DNA of 64,000 nucleotides from Brevibacillus sp. DP1.3A (GCF_013284245.2 NZ_CP085876.1:4552001-4616000); one strand, 5' to 3'; counted from the first letter of the stretch, positions 1 through 8,787 are shown. The notes: generated by a model from the sequence alone, not told the origin. Translations and numbers: made by a program.

Positions 1-1102
1 ATTTTGTCCAAAACGGGATTTCTTTTCCCAGCACTTTTTGCGGGATTTCCTTGATCGGGCGCACCTTGATGACCTCACTCCAATCATCCCGAGAGAGGGC
101 CGCGACATTTCGATGCTTCTCCGCCATCATGAAAATCCATGACAGGCCACCAAGAATCGTTCCCCCTTTGCGTGGGATGTCCACGTAAGGTGTCCCTACT
201 GTCACGTAACTGAAAATCGCCTTAAGATGTGGATTTCCACTTGCGGCCGCAGCCCACTGCACATACCCGACATACGAGCCGCCGAGCATCCCGATGTTGC
301 CATCCGACCACTTCTGACTCGCGATCCAGTTGAGGCTGTCGTCTCCATCATTGCGCTCGTGAACGAGTGGAATCCACTCTCCCTCGGAATCTTCACGTCC
401 CCGCGTATCCTGAACAACCAGCGCATATCCGCGAGCTACAAAGGGTAAACGTCGAAAAATGCCATCCATTCGTCCATAGGGAGTGCGCATGAAAATAGTT
501 GGGACTCGCTGTCCTTCTGTCATACCCGCGGGTAGCCAAACCTCGGTCGCCAAACGAATGCCATCTCTCATCTCTACATCATGCCTGCCCAAATGATGTA
601 CACCGTAGTTAACTTCGGACAGCAGAGGGTCCTGCCACATCGAAAGCGGCGTCAAATCCTCCCACCCTGCTTTTGCCAATACGACACTATCGCCACGACC
701 CGTCAGCACAAACGCGATGACTTCATTCTCACAAATGATCAAGTCAATTGGCTGCGCTGCTTCGCGCACCGCCCAGATCCACGCTTGCTTTTGCCCTGCG
801 GGACCTGTTCCTTCGATGGATTGGTGGCGTTGGTAGTGCCCTCCGCTTTCCGGAAACACGACTTGTTCGCTCTCCCAGTCGATTTGCTCCCATACGGGCA
901 GCTTTTGTGCCAGGGTGAGGAGAGGCAACTCGTAGGCTGCTTCCCCTTCAGCCAGTTGTGCAAATAGACCTTCAGCTGCACCACCCGTATCCCAGCCTGT
1001 GCCCCGATGCCAAACTTCCCCATCCCCAAAGCGTATATCAGCTACCTTGATGCCAGATTGATAATAGCCAAAAGAAGCTTGTTTGAGCCCAGTCTGTGCC
1101 AT
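1..1102 (-). CDS. CocE/NonD family (S15-type) alpha/beta hydrolase, C-terminus cut by window edge
   Basis: Partial gene running off the left edge; about 367 codons are visible and the C-terminus is missing. An ATG at 1102 follows an AGGAGG ribosome site with 8 nt spacing. The central part has the X-Pro dipeptidyl-peptidase/CocE signature: a TPYGR stretch, VQDTRGR, then GGSYVGY with the nucleophile at Ser276. The 200 residues before the hydrolase domain resemble no domain I can name. The family hydrolyses acyl or peptidyl esters and amides, often on peptides; the substrate here is unknown. It is last in a four-gene minus-strand run (RidA, regulator, dipeptidase, this), 24 nt after the dipeptidase, so a peptide or amide substrate is a reasonable inference. 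Confidence 0.85.
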   Translation of the reverse strand, partial: MAQTGLKQASFGYYQSGIKVADIRFGDGEVWHRGTGWDTGGAAEGLFAQLAEGEAAYELPLLTLAQKLPVWEQIDWESEQVVFPESGGHYQRHQSIEGTGPAGQKQAWIWAVREAAQPIDLIICENEVIAFVLTGRGDSVVLAKAGWEDLTPLSMWQDPLLSEVNYGVHHLGRHDVEMRDGIRLATEVWLPAGMTEGQRVPTIFMRTPYGRMDGIFRRLPFVARGYALVVQDTRGREDSEGEWIPLVHERNDGDDSLNWIASQKWSDGNIGMLGGSYVGYVQWAAAASGNPHLKAIFSYVTVGTPYVDIPRKGGTILGGLSWIFMMAEKHRNVAALSRDDWSEVIKVRPIKEIPQKVLGKEIPFWTK

Positions 1103-1126
1103 CCGTCATTCCTCCTGTTATCTGAT

Positions 1127-2170
1127 CTACTTCCACACTTCCTGATACACTCTGAGGAAATTACCACCCAAGATTCCTTCGATTTCTGCATCCGTGTACC
1201 CGCGCTTCATCAGCTCACGCGTAATTTCCGGAAGTGACGCATGGCCTTTCACTACATCAAATGGCATTTCTTTGGTTTTGGCAATCTTGTCCAAGGGCAA
1301 ATATTTCGTCAAATCATCGCACAGGTCTAAGCCAATACCGATGTACCTTGCTCCGACAAGCTTTTTCATATAGTCAACATGATCAATCAGTCTCTCGATA
1401 GTTGCGTCAGCGCTGTTAGTGGCTGTGAACATGCTAAATGCATTCAGCCCGACAAGCCCATCCTTTTCCGCAATCGCTTTGATCTGCTCATCTGTCAAAT
1501 TGCGCATCGTCGGCACGACTGTTCGGCTGTTGGAATGAGAAGCAATCACTGGCTTTTTAGCGATTTCCATCACGTCCCAGAATCCTTCGTCATTCAAATG
1601 GCTCACATCGATGACGATGCCCAGCTTTTCCGCTTCCTCGATGAGACGAACACCGAAATCAGTGATGCCCCCTTTTTTCCCTTCGCGTACCGGTGCAAAA
1701 AAGCTGCCGTCCCCAACGAAGTTGCGCCGACTCCAAACCAGCCCCATCATCCGTACTCCGAGCTCATAAAAGACACGCAAGAGACTCAGGTCATTATGCA
1801 GCGGTTCTGCCCCTTCCAACGAGAGGATGAACGATACTTTTTGCTCTACTCTTGCCCGTTGCAAATCATCCAGATTTTTGGCGATGACGATGTGCTCGGG
1901 AGACTCTGCCGCCTCTGCGTGCAGGGCGCTGATCTGGTTGAGCGCCTTGCGCAGACTCATCTCTGGTACAAACGCATCCTCTACGAACACGGCTGCCACG
2001 ATGGAATGCACGCCACCCTTCTGGAACCGTGGCAAATACTCCGTCTCGATCATTTTGGTTCGACCGTATCCACGCTGTATCTCCACATCCATCAGCAGAT
2101 CAAAATGCCCATCCAATACGTGAACACCGTCATGAAATTTGCGCGCCTGTTCTCTCGTTACTTCCGTCAT
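1127..2170 (-). CDS. Membrane-dipeptidase family (peptidase M19) dipeptidase
   Basis: About 347 aa. Zinc-site motifs of the renal dipeptidase family are visible: GHFD near the N-terminus (His22, Asp24), LEGAEPL with the bridging Glu, and a HSNSR stretch. The family cleaves dipeptides and tolerates a D-residue at the second position; PvdM and AC-dipeptidase-like members have other roles. No signal peptide or membrane segment is seen, so it is probably cytoplasmic despite the family name. A TTG nine bases upstream opens the same frame, but the GGGAG site is spaced 9 nt from the ATG at 2170, which I prefer. It lies between a PAS-HTH regulator and a CocE-type hydrolase on the same strand. Confidence 0.92.
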   Translation of the reverse strand: MTEVTREQARKFHDGVHVLDGHFDLLMDVEIQRGYGRTKMIETEYLPRFQKGGVHSIVAAVFVEDAFVPEMSLRKALNQISALHAEAAESPEHIVIAKNLDDLQRARVEQKVSFILSLEGAEPLHNDLSLLRVFYELGVRMMGLVWSRRNFVGDGSFFAPVREGKKGGITDFGVRLIEEAEKLGIVIDVSHLNDEGFWDVMEIAKKPVIASHSNSRTVVPTMRNLTDEQIKAIAEKDGLVGLNAFSMFTATNSADATIERLIDHVDYMKKLVGARYIGIGLDLCDDLTKYLPLDKIAKTKEMPFDVVKGHASLPEITRELMKRGYTDAEIEGILGGNFLRVYQEVWK

Positions 2171-2192
2171 ACGGGTCAACTCCCATCTTGTT

Positions 2193-2843
2193 CTATGGAT
2201 TTTTCTTATCGAGATAGTTGTAAACCGTGAATTTGGATATATCCAACAAATCCGCGACGTATTGCACGGCTCCTTTGATCAAAAAGAGACCCATTTCATC
2301 CAACTGGTGGATAAATTGAATTTTCTCTTCTTTTTGCATCAGGGCGATTGGTTTGCCTGTCCGTTTCAGGCAGTCCTCTATCATTTGCTCCATTAAAGTC
2401 CCGACAGTCGGAGCGAAGTTCTCTTCCGCTTTTTCTGCATCACGCTTGTCTTGGATCACCATCATCGATTCGATGAATGATTGCGCCATTGCGAGATGAG
2501 TGATATCAAGATTGATGCACAGACTGCCAATGACCTCTCCTTGTTCATCCTTGATGTAAATGGAGCTCGATTTGATCTGTTTACCTTTGATGGTATCGTT
2601 GCGGTAATTGAGGTCAAAAGCTTCTTCACTGACCTTCGCCGTACGTAAAGCTTGCAGTGCCAGATTCGTAACTGGTGAACCGATCTGCCTGCCACTGACA
2701 TGGCCGTTGGAAATGGCAATGATCGATGATGAAATATCGCCTGTTAGATCATGTAACACCACTTCACAATGCTCGCCAAATGTCCGTGCCAGTCCCTCTA
2801 CTACCGGAATGTAGCTTGCTAATATCGGATGTACGTTTTTCAT
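2193..2843 (-). CDS. YheO/DauR-like PAS-HTH transcriptional regulator
   Basis: 216 aa. The N-terminal ~120 residues match the YheO-type PAS domain (start MKNVHPILASYIPVVEGLA, then FGEHCEVVLHDL). The C-terminal ~30 residues hold the short helix-turn-helix of this family (VADLLDISKFTVYNYL). Characterised relatives include DauR, the regulator of D-arginine catabolism; that is family knowledge, not proof of ligand. It starts one base after the stop of the RidA gene and is followed by the dipeptidase, so it probably controls its own operon. HTH at the extreme C-terminus is normal for the family. Confidence 0.85.
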   Translation of the reverse strand: MKNVHPILASYIPVVEGLARTFGEHCEVVLHDLTGDISSSIIAISNGHVSGRQIGSPVTNLALQALRTAKVSEEAFDLNYRNDTIKGKQIKSSSIYIKDEQGEVIGSLCINLDITHLAMAQSFIESMMVIQDKRDAEKAEENFAPTVGTLMEQMIEDCLKRTGKPIALMQKEEKIQFIHQLDEMGLFLIKGAVQYVADLLDISKFTVYNYLDKKNP

Positions 2844-2844
2844 A

Positions 2845-3312
2845 TTACCCCTCGTTCACTTCCACAATCATCTCAATTTCGATTGGGTTGTTAAACGGAA
2901 GAACAGATGTCCCAGCTGCCGCTCTCGCATGCTTGCCCGCTTCACCAAAAATTTCGATAAGAAAATCAGAAGCTCCATTAATCACCCGCGGCTGCTCGTA
3001 GAAATCAGGAGCGCTGCTGACGAGTGCGAACAGCTTGACAATCCGTGTGATTCGATCCAAATCACCAATCTCGCTTTTCAAAATGGCTAACAGATTAAGA
3101 ACCGTGACCTTCGAAGCCTCGTAGCCCTGCTCGATCGTCACATCCGATCCCAGCCTGCCCAGATACATCGGGCTCCCATTTACGTAACACCCCGCACCGG
3201 ATGTATAAATGACATTGCCAGTCTGTACACATGACACATAATTTGCCATGGTTGGAGGAACTGGCGGCAACTCATACCCTAACTCTTTTAAACGTTGTTC
3301 CACTTTGGACAT
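2845..3312 (-). CDS. RidA family (YjgF/YER057c/UK114) enamine/imine deaminase
   Basis: 155 aa, the length of the slightly longer RidA paralogues. The family core is clear: VIYTSGAG near residue 35, GYEASKVTVLNLLAILKSEIGDLD in the middle, and the active-site Arg in GKHARAAAGTSVLP, followed by PIEIEMIVEV. RidA proteins hydrolyse reactive 2-aminoacrylate-type enamines made by PLP enzymes or imines made by amino-acid oxidases. It is first in the operon with a YheO-like regulator, which suggests work on an imine intermediate of amino-acid catabolism. A ribosome site GAGGTGA lies 8 bases before the ATG. Confidence 0.93.
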   Translation of the reverse strand: MSKVEQRLKELGYELPPVPPTMANYVSCVQTGNVIYTSGAGCYVNGSPMYLGRLGSDVTIEQGYEASKVTVLNLLAILKSEIGDLDRITRIVKLFALVSSAPDFYEQPRVINGASDFLIEIFGEAGKHARAAAGTSVLPFNNPIEIEMIVEVNEG

Positions 3313-3339
3313 AAGGCCATCACCTCATCATCAATTTCA

Positions 3340-3400
3340 TTCCTTTCTTTAAACATACTATTCTGCAAATTCATCTTCAACAATTTTTTGTATGATAAAA
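3340..3400 (-). promoter_or_regulatory. Possible sigma-A promoter of the ridA operon
   Basis: On the minus strand upstream of ridA, TTGTTG and TAGTAT are 17 nt apart, a fair match to sigma-A -35/-10 elements. The region is A+T rich. No operator dyad was recognised. Confidence 0.35.
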
Positions 3401-3433
3401 AATTTATTTGAAAAACAAGTGCCGTCCACTTAA

Positions 3434-3462
3434 CAAAAAAGGACGCCGACTAGGCATCCCCT
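3434..3462 (-). terminator. Intrinsic terminator after btuD
   Basis: On the minus strand a GGATGCC / GGCGTCC hairpin with one mismatch and a 5-nt loop is followed by six T. It ends the btuFCD operon and separates it from ridA. Confidence 0.7.
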
Positions 3463-3496
3463 CTTATGAAAATCAAAGATACTCAACTTGACCCTA

Positions 3497-4309
3497 TCAG
3501 TTGGCCCCACTCATTACCTTCTGGATAGATGGCTTCACACGGATCGCTTCCGAGTAGAAATACACATGTTTTTTGCCTGTCATGGGATGCGTCGTCACTT
3601 CTGTCTCTACTCCGAAAACATCCCGTATCAGATTGGGTGTCAAGACTTCCTCTGGCGTCCCCGCTGTAACGATTTCCCCCTCACAGATCACGTACAGCCG
3701 ATCACAGTACATCGCAGCGATATTGAGATCATGCAACGAGGACAAGACCGTAATCCCAAGATTTTTGACCAGATCCATCACCTGCAACTGATATCGAACA
3801 TCCAAATGATTCGTCGGTTCATCAAGGACAAGAAACTGGGCTTGTTGCACCAAAGCTCTGGCAATCAGCACCCGCTGCTTCTCCCCACCCGATAAACTGA
3901 AAAAACTGCGATCAGCGTATGTATGCATCCCTACTCGCTGTAGTGCTTCTTCACAAATTTGAACGTCTTCTGCGTTATCGGACTGAAATAGTCGCTTATG
4001 CGGGGCACGTCCCATATTCACGATTTCGGTTACCGAAAAATCGAATTCCACAGAGGTCTCCTGCCGTACTGCCGCCATTCGCTGAGCGTTTTGACGTGAG
4101 GTTAACTTGTACACGTCATCGCCATCGAGCGAGATCCATCCCGAACGCGGCTTCAGTACGCGATAAATGCTTTTTAGCAACGTGGACTTCCCGCTGCCAT
4201 TCGGCCCGATCAGCCCCACAAACTCTCCGGAGCGTACCTCCAGACTGACGTTGCGAAGGATTCCCTTTTTCTCCAGTTCGACCGATATATTCTCAACCAG
4301 TAAATTCAT
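3497..4309 (-). CDS. btuD: Corrinoid (vitamin B12) ABC transporter ATP-binding protein, BtuD/FecE type
   Basis: 270 aa. The Walker A is GPNGSGKST (about residues 36-44), the signature is LSGGEKQR, the Walker B is FLVLDEPTNHLD, and an H-loop SSLHDLN follows. It is of the FecE/BtuD class that powers siderophore, heme or cobalamin import. The ATG overlaps the end of the permease gene by 4 nt. Because the operon is preceded by a cobalamin riboswitch, the substrate is most likely a corrinoid rather than iron. A terminator follows at 3434-3462. Confidence 0.9.
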   Translation of the reverse strand: MNLLVENISVELEKKGILRNVSLEVRSGEFVGLIGPNGSGKSTLLKSIYRVLKPRSGWISLDGDDVYKLTSRQNAQRMAAVRQETSVEFDFSVTEIVNMGRAPHKRLFQSDNAEDVQICEEALQRVGMHTYADRSFFSLSGGEKQRVLIARALVQQAQFLVLDEPTNHLDVRYQLQVMDLVKNLGITVLSSLHDLNIAAMYCDRLYVICEGEIVTAGTPEEVLTPNLIRDVFGVETEVTTHPMTGKKHVYFYSEAIRVKPSIQKVMSGAN

Positions 4310-5358
4310 CGTCCGCTACCTCCAAAGGAATAAGAACTCCGCAACATCAACCAGATAAAGAATGGGCCTCCACACAGCGCTGTCAAAATACCAATCGGCA
4401 GCTCTTCCGGTGCAAATGCAAGCCTGGCGACTACATCAACCCAGATGAGAAATATCGCGCCAAACAAAGCGCTGACAGGAAGAACACGTCTGTGATCTGA
4501 TCCGACCATTACACGGACGATGTGGGGCATCATTAATCCAACAAAACCGATTGATCCCGCTATGGACACGATCACCCCCGTGAGCAGTGCCGTGATCACC
4601 AGGAGAAGCTTGCGGAATTGTACCGTATTAACCCCTAATGTCCCCGCTGACTCCTCGCCCATCAACATCGCATTGAGCGAGCGATATTGGGCCATTAAGA
4701 CGATGAGACAGATGACGACAATCATTGTTGGGATCGTCAGGTACTCCCATTTCCCACCAGCCAAACTACCACTTAACCAAAACAGGACCGTCCCAATTCC
4801 ATGCTCATTTGGCGCTGAAAAAACAAGGAGACTAGTAATGGCCGACAAGATCGCAGATATCGCAATTCCGGCCATGAGCAGGCGTACCGTCGAGTTTTGT
4901 CCTCCGATACGGGATAGCGTAAAAATGAGAATGATTGACACAAGGGAGCCTGTAAAAGCGCCAAAGGATAGCGCATACTGCCCGTACATGCTGAATGCTC
5001 CGAATATAATCACCGAGGTAGCTCCAACCGAAGCACCTGAAGATACACCTAACACATACGGGTCAGCCAGGGAGTTGCGAACCAACGACTGGATCGCTAC
5101 TCCCACGACAGATAGACCTGCTCCGACGATCGCCCCCAAAAGTACACGCGGAAAGCGAATATCCCAAATAATCGTTTGCTCCCCTTTGGACCAATCCATC
5201 TCAATCCATTGGGTCAATATCGGAATTTTTGATAAGGCGATTTTCCATACCGTTGTCGGCTTAATCTCCACTGATCCCAAGGTAACTGCGAACGTAATGG
5301 AGAGGAAGAGTCCGACCAGTAGAGTAATGATGATATAAGGTAACTTGATCTGTTGCAG
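4306..5358 (-). CDS. btuC: Corrinoid ABC transporter permease, FecCD/BtuC type (probable CTG start)
   Basis: FecCD family permease with about ten membrane segments. Family hallmarks include RFPRVLLGAIVGAGLSVVG, NSLADPYVLGVSSGA and GFVGLMMPHIVR. The first TTG or ATG in frame (5280) would remove the first membrane helix, which every FecCD protein has. The frame is open upstream and encodes LPYIIITLLVGLFLSITFA, exactly that helix. The only codon with a good ribosome site is CTG at 5358, 7 nt after GGGAGGG. I therefore place the start there (350 aa). No ATG or GTG is available between the btuF stop and this point. Confidence 0.85.
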   Translation of the reverse strand: MQQIKLPYIIITLLVGLFLSITFAVTLGSVEIKPTTVWKIALSKIPILTQWIEMDWSKGEQTIIWDIRFPRVLLGAIVGAGLSVVGVAIQSLVRNSLADPYVLGVSSGASVGATSVIIFGAFSMYGQYALSFGAFTGSLVSIILIFTLSRIGGQNSTVRLLMAGIAISAILSAITSLLVFSAPNEHGIGTVLFWLSGSLAGGKWEYLTIPTMIVVICLIVLMAQYRSLNAMLMGEESAGTLGVNTVQFRKLLLVITALLTGVIVSIAGSIGFVGLMMPHIVRVMVGSDHRRVLPVSALFGAIFLIWVDVVARLAFAPEELPIGILTALCGGPFFIWLMLRSSYSFGGSGR

Positions 5359-5388
5359 TGCTATTCCCTCCCTTAAAAGGGGTGTACT

Positions 5389-6408
5389 CTATTTGAATTT
5401 ATCCGGGTAGAGTCCTTCCGCCAAAATTTTTAGCGCAATCGGTGCTCGAACGCCTTCAGAAGCCGCAGACAATGGCAATACCATTAGTCGTTGATTTTTA
5501 ATCGCCGGGATATCCGCCAGTTCTTTTTTTGTCAAAAGGAAATTACGTTTTTGCTCAACGGTTCTATCACCGTAGTCTACGATAATAATCACGTCTGGAT
5601 TGCGACTCACTACTTGTTCCCAACTAACCTCTGCCCAACCCTTTTGAATGTCATCAAAAATGTTCTTACCGCCAGCAGTCTTGATTAAGGACGTCATGTA
5701 GTTGTTGGCTGCTGTGAATGGTTTGTCTTCCCCGTTGTCGTACACGAACACTTTAAGTGGCTCGTCCACCTTGCCAATTTTACTAAGCGTTTGGTCCATT
5801 TCACTCTTCATTTTGTTGATCAAATCATCAGCTTTGTCTTCCACACGGAAAATGCGTCCAATATTCGTAATGTCTGCAAACACATCGTCGATTGTCGGGC
5901 CAGGCATACTAGATGACGTTTGCAGATACGATTTGATGCCGACTTTTTCCAAATCCTGCATCGATCCTACGCCCTTTTCGCCGAATCCGCTTTTCCATCC
6001 GGCGTACACGAAGTCTGGGTTCGCTGCCAGCAGCACTTCTTTCGTAGGATACTTATCAGACAGTACCGGAATCTTGTCGTAATCTGCTTTTAACTCTGGA
6101 AGGATTTCATCGTCTAGGTAAGCGGTTCCGACCATTTTATCAGCAAGGCCCAATGTCAACATGATTTCGGTGACGTGTTGGTTCAATGTCACAGCACGCT
6201 CAGGTGCTGTTGGATAAGTCATTTCGATACCATTATTGGTGAGTGTTACAGCCTTGCCCTCTGCTGCTGGTGCAGCTGTTTGTTCTGTTTTGGCTGGAGC
6301 CTGTGTTGTCGTAGTGGAGCCGCATGCCGAAACCAAAAGCATGGCAGCTGTCATGATACCGAAAGCTAGTCCTTTCATTACTGTATGTGATTTGTTTGCC
6401 TTAACCAT
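5389..6408 (-). CDS. btuF: Corrinoid ABC transporter substrate-binding lipoprotein, BtuF type
   Basis: 339 aa. Lipoprotein signal with lipobox LVSAC, acylated Cys29, then a Thr/Gln/Pro linker and a periplasmic-binding-protein-2 fold typical of FecB/BtuF (ERAVTLNQHVTEIMLTLGLADKM near the start of the mature domain). The reading frame is open 72 codons further upstream, but that part lies over the riboswitch expression platform. The ATG at 6408 has AGGGGA at 8 nt spacing and opens a proper signal peptide. It is first in btuFCD, downstream of the cobalamin riboswitch and its terminator. Confidence 0.9.
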   Translation of the reverse strand: MVKANKSHTVMKGLAFGIMTAAMLLVSACGSTTTTQAPAKTEQTAAPAAEGKAVTLTNNGIEMTYPTAPERAVTLNQHVTEIMLTLGLADKMVGTAYLDDEILPELKADYDKIPVLSDKYPTKEVLLAANPDFVYAGWKSGFGEKGVGSMQDLEKVGIKSYLQTSSSMPGPTIDDVFADITNIGRIFRVEDKADDLINKMKSEMDQTLSKIGKVDEPLKVFVYDNGEDKPFTAANNYMTSLIKTAGGKNIFDDIQKGWAEVSWEQVVSRNPDVIIIVDYGDRTVEQKRNFLLTKKELADIPAIKNQRLMVLPLSAASEGVRAPIALKILAEGLYPDKFK

Positions 6409-6459
6409 CTGTAATCCCCTTTTCTCTATGTATATGATGGGTTGAACCAAATCCTCCAC

Positions 6460-6493
6460 AAAAAAAGCACCCCCCATTTCTATCGGGAGGTGC
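6460..6493 (-). terminator. Riboswitch-controlled intrinsic terminator
   Basis: Minus-strand hairpin GCACCTCCC / GGGGGGTGC (9 bp, one G-U pair, 9-nt loop) followed by seven T. It lies between the cobalamin aptamer and btuF, so it is the likely off-state expression platform. Confidence 0.85.
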
Positions 6494-6595
6494 ATGACAA
6501 ACGTAGATATAGCTATAAGCAGGCACAAAGGCGCCCTTTCATAGACTGCTTCCACATCTGCCCCATCCTCGTGGGTCGATTTTAAATGATCGCAT

Positions 6596-6770
6596 GGCAG
6601 GTCTCCTGGCTTACGGATCAACACACCCAGCTACCTTCCCATTTTTTGTCTCGCAAAAAACAGTGGCTATACGCTAGGCGCTCCTCGTTACAGTGGCGGG
6701 ACCGCGCCGGTTTCTCACCGGACTTCCCTTTTAAGCTGACGGCATATGCCATCCAGCACCATTCGATACG
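6596..6770 (-). promoter_or_regulatory. Cobalamin riboswitch aptamer
   Basis: On the minus strand the B12 box AGCCAGGAGACCTGCC is at 6596-6611 and the conserved core GCGGTCCCGCCACTGTAA at 6688-6705. AAAAGGGAAGTCCGGTG lies before it and GGGAAGGTAGCTGGG between the two. These are the diagnostic parts of the cobalamin (AdoCbl-type) aptamer. The outer 5' limit is approximate. With the terminator at 6460-6493 it should switch off btuFCD when cobalamin is plentiful. Confidence 0.95.
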
Positions 6771-6794
6771 TATTCAATTTTTACGATTTATTCA

Positions 6795-7895
6795 TTAGTT
6801 GATAGAAGTCAGTTTTTTCGGGAACTGCGTGAGAATTTCAACGCCCGTTTCCGTAACCAATACATCATCTTCAATCCGCACTCCGCCTACACCTGGCAGA
6901 TAGATGCCCGGCTCGATCGTAAAGACCATCCCTGGACGAAGCACTTCTTGGTTCTGGCTGTGAACAGACGGATATTCATGTACATCCATCCCAAGTCCAT
7001 GCCCCAGACGGTGCATGAAGTATTCTCCGTAGCCTTTTGCAGTGATGACATCGCGAGCGGTTTTATCCAAATGCGCAAAGGTCACACCCGGACGAATCTC
7101 AGCAATTGCCGCTTCGTTGGCAGCCAATACTGTCTCGTAAATTTCTTGAAGCTGGGCACTGATCTCGCCTACAGCAAAGGTACGGGTAATATCGGATACA
7201 TATCCGTTCGCTGCTACTCCAATATCAAACAAAAGCAAGTCGCCTTCTTGCACCTGGCGCGTTCCTGGTTTCCCGTGTGGCAGTGCCGACTTCTCCCCTG
7301 CCAATACCATGGACGTGAAGGATGGACCTTCCGCACCCAAGCGCTTCATCTGGAATTCCAGCTCAGCTACGATTTCCGTCTCGGTCATGCCTGTCTTGAC
7401 TTTTTTCAGGGTCTCCCGCAAGGAATCCTCGACCAACTGAACAGCATGCTTCAGACGATCCACTTCATCCGCGGATTTGATCAAACGCATTTCACGCAGT
7501 GGCTCTTCCACGTCCACATAGCTCGACGCCAGAACAACTTGTCCAAGTGCTTCATAGCGCTCGACAGTCATATGACTTTTCTCAATACCGAGCTTCGTCA
7601 AATTCGCTGGTAACACTTGCTTGAGGATTTCATACGGGTTTTGGATATCCGTATGTGTATGGATATCTTGAACGAACGAAGCCTCTGCCGCTGCCTCACG
7701 ATCAAGAGCAGGTACAATTAAAGAAGGTTTTCCCTCAGCAGGAATAACGAGACCCATAAAACGTTCATGCGGGTCTGTAAAAAATCCGGTCAAATAGTAG
7801 ACGTGCTTGGGAGAGGTAATCAACACCGCGTTCAGCTCTTGCTCTGTCAAAAACGTGTGGAGCTTCGAAATGCGCTCTTGAAACAACTTCTTCAC
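6795..7895 (-). CDS. Xaa-Pro peptidase, M24B family (PepQ/YqhT-like)
   Basis: About 366 aa with a creatinase-like N-terminal domain (VLITSPKHVYYLTGFF) and a pita-bread C-terminal domain. All five metal ligands are seen: two Asp in LLFDIGVAANGYVSDITRT, His in HRLGHGLG, Glu in TIEPGIY and Glu in VRIEDDV. It releases N-terminal residues next to proline or splits Xaa-Pro dipeptides in the cytoplasm. A GTG at 7895 with GGTGA 7 nt upstream gives the usual family N-terminus (KKLFQERI); an ATG 16 codons upstream has no ribosome site. It is divergent from the alpha/beta hydrolase and fits with the neighbouring peptide importer. Confidence 0.9.
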   Translation of the reverse strand: MKKLFQERISKLHTFLTEQELNAVLITSPKHVYYLTGFFTDPHERFMGLVIPAEGKPSLIVPALDREAAAEASFVQDIHTHTDIQNPYEILKQVLPANLTKLGIEKSHMTVERYEALGQVVLASSYVDVEEPLREMRLIKSADEVDRLKHAVQLVEDSLRETLKKVKTGMTETEIVAELEFQMKRLGAEGPSFTSMVLAGEKSALPHGKPGTRQVQEGDLLLFDIGVAANGYVSDITRTFAVGEISAQLQEIYETVLAANEAAIAEIRPGVTFAHLDKTARDVITAKGYGEYFMHRLGHGLGMDVHEYPSVHSQNQEVLRPGMVFTIEPGIYLPGVGGVRIEDDVLVTETGVEILTQFPKKLTSIN

Positions 7896-8010
7896 CCTGC
7901 TTTCACCAATTATTCTATTGCGAGAATACCACTTCCCCATCAAAAAAAGAAGACTGCAATTGAAAAATCTACTTCGTATCGGACAACCTAAGGGTGGGGT
8001 GAAAACGAAA

Positions 8011-8781
8011 ATGGAACAAATACTCGTTCATCAGGATGGCAAGCAGTTTGCTTTTCACATATCGGGAAAAGGCAAGCCGTTATTGTGTATCCATGCGCCA
8101 TGCATCGGCTCTATCAATTTTGTTTATCAGCAAACACTCGCAGATACATATCAGCTCATTGTCCCTGATTTGCCCGGACATGGCGACAGTTCTCCGATGG
8201 AGAAGCCCTTTTCCATTGAGGAGCTGGCAGAACAGCTCCATAAGCTTGTCCGGTCCCTCGGCATTGAACGTCCCTTTATTTTGGGGTACTCCCAAGGTGC
8301 TTCTATCGCCCTTGAATATTGTCTTCGATATCCTGATCATGCACAAGGCGGTATACTCGTGAGCGGTTTTTCTGAAGTGAATGACCTGTATTTACATGGA
8401 CGATTTTGGATGGGGCAGGCGTTGTCGATGCTTCACGGAGTTCCTCTTCTTGCCCGTTCGATTGCTTCCTCACATGTCGATGACCCAGAAATGCGGGAAA
8501 AATGGACGGCGCACGCCTCCAAAACAGATCCCAACAGCTTAAAATACCTTTATGCTGCGGGACATCGTTATCAATGTACGGAGCGTTTGGGCAACATCCA
8601 GCTTCCGATTTTACTTGCCTATGGCAAACAAGATCAACGGATGCACCATTATGCGCAGATGCTTACCATGAAATTGCCAAAAACAAAACTCGAGATGATC
8701 CCTAACGTGAAACATCAAGTCATCACGAAAGCTGCTCCTGTTTTCAATCAGTTGTGCCGCACCTTCATGGAAGAAGGCTAA
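8011..8781 (+). CDS. Alpha/beta hydrolase fold protein
   Basis: 256 aa from the ATG at 8011, preceded by GGGGTGA at 8 nt. Single-domain alpha/beta hydrolase: LCIHAPCIGS in the oxyanion region (the usual HG is HAP here), VPDLPGHGDS, nucleophile elbow GYSQGAS, a late Asp (YGKQDQR) and catalytic His in PNVKHQVI. The substrate cannot be told. It stands alone between two divergent or convergent neighbours and ends at a bidirectional terminator. Confidence 0.85.
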   Translation: MEQILVHQDGKQFAFHISGKGKPLLCIHAPCIGSINFVYQQTLADTYQLIVPDLPGHGDSSPMEKPFSIEELAEQLHKLVRSLGIERPFILGYSQGASIALEYCLRYPDHAQGGILVSGFSEVNDLYLHGRFWMGQALSMLHGVPLLARSIASSHVDDPEMREKWTAHASKTDPNSLKYLYAAGHRYQCTERLGNIQLPILLAYGKQDQRMHHYAQMLTMKLPKTKLEMIPNVKHQVITKAAPVFNQLCRTFMEEG

Positions 8782-8787
8782 ACCAAG

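Noticed and set aside
1379..2230. Plus-strand frame of 283 codons
   Set aside because: Antisense of the dipeptidase gene with no initiation signal.
4520..5338. Plus-strand frame of 272 codons
   Set aside because: Antisense of btuC; composition reflects the hydrophobic codons of the permease.
5389..6624. Longer 411-codon version of btuF
   Set aside because: The extra N-terminus is encoded by riboswitch and terminator sequence; the inner ATG opens a lipoprotein signal.
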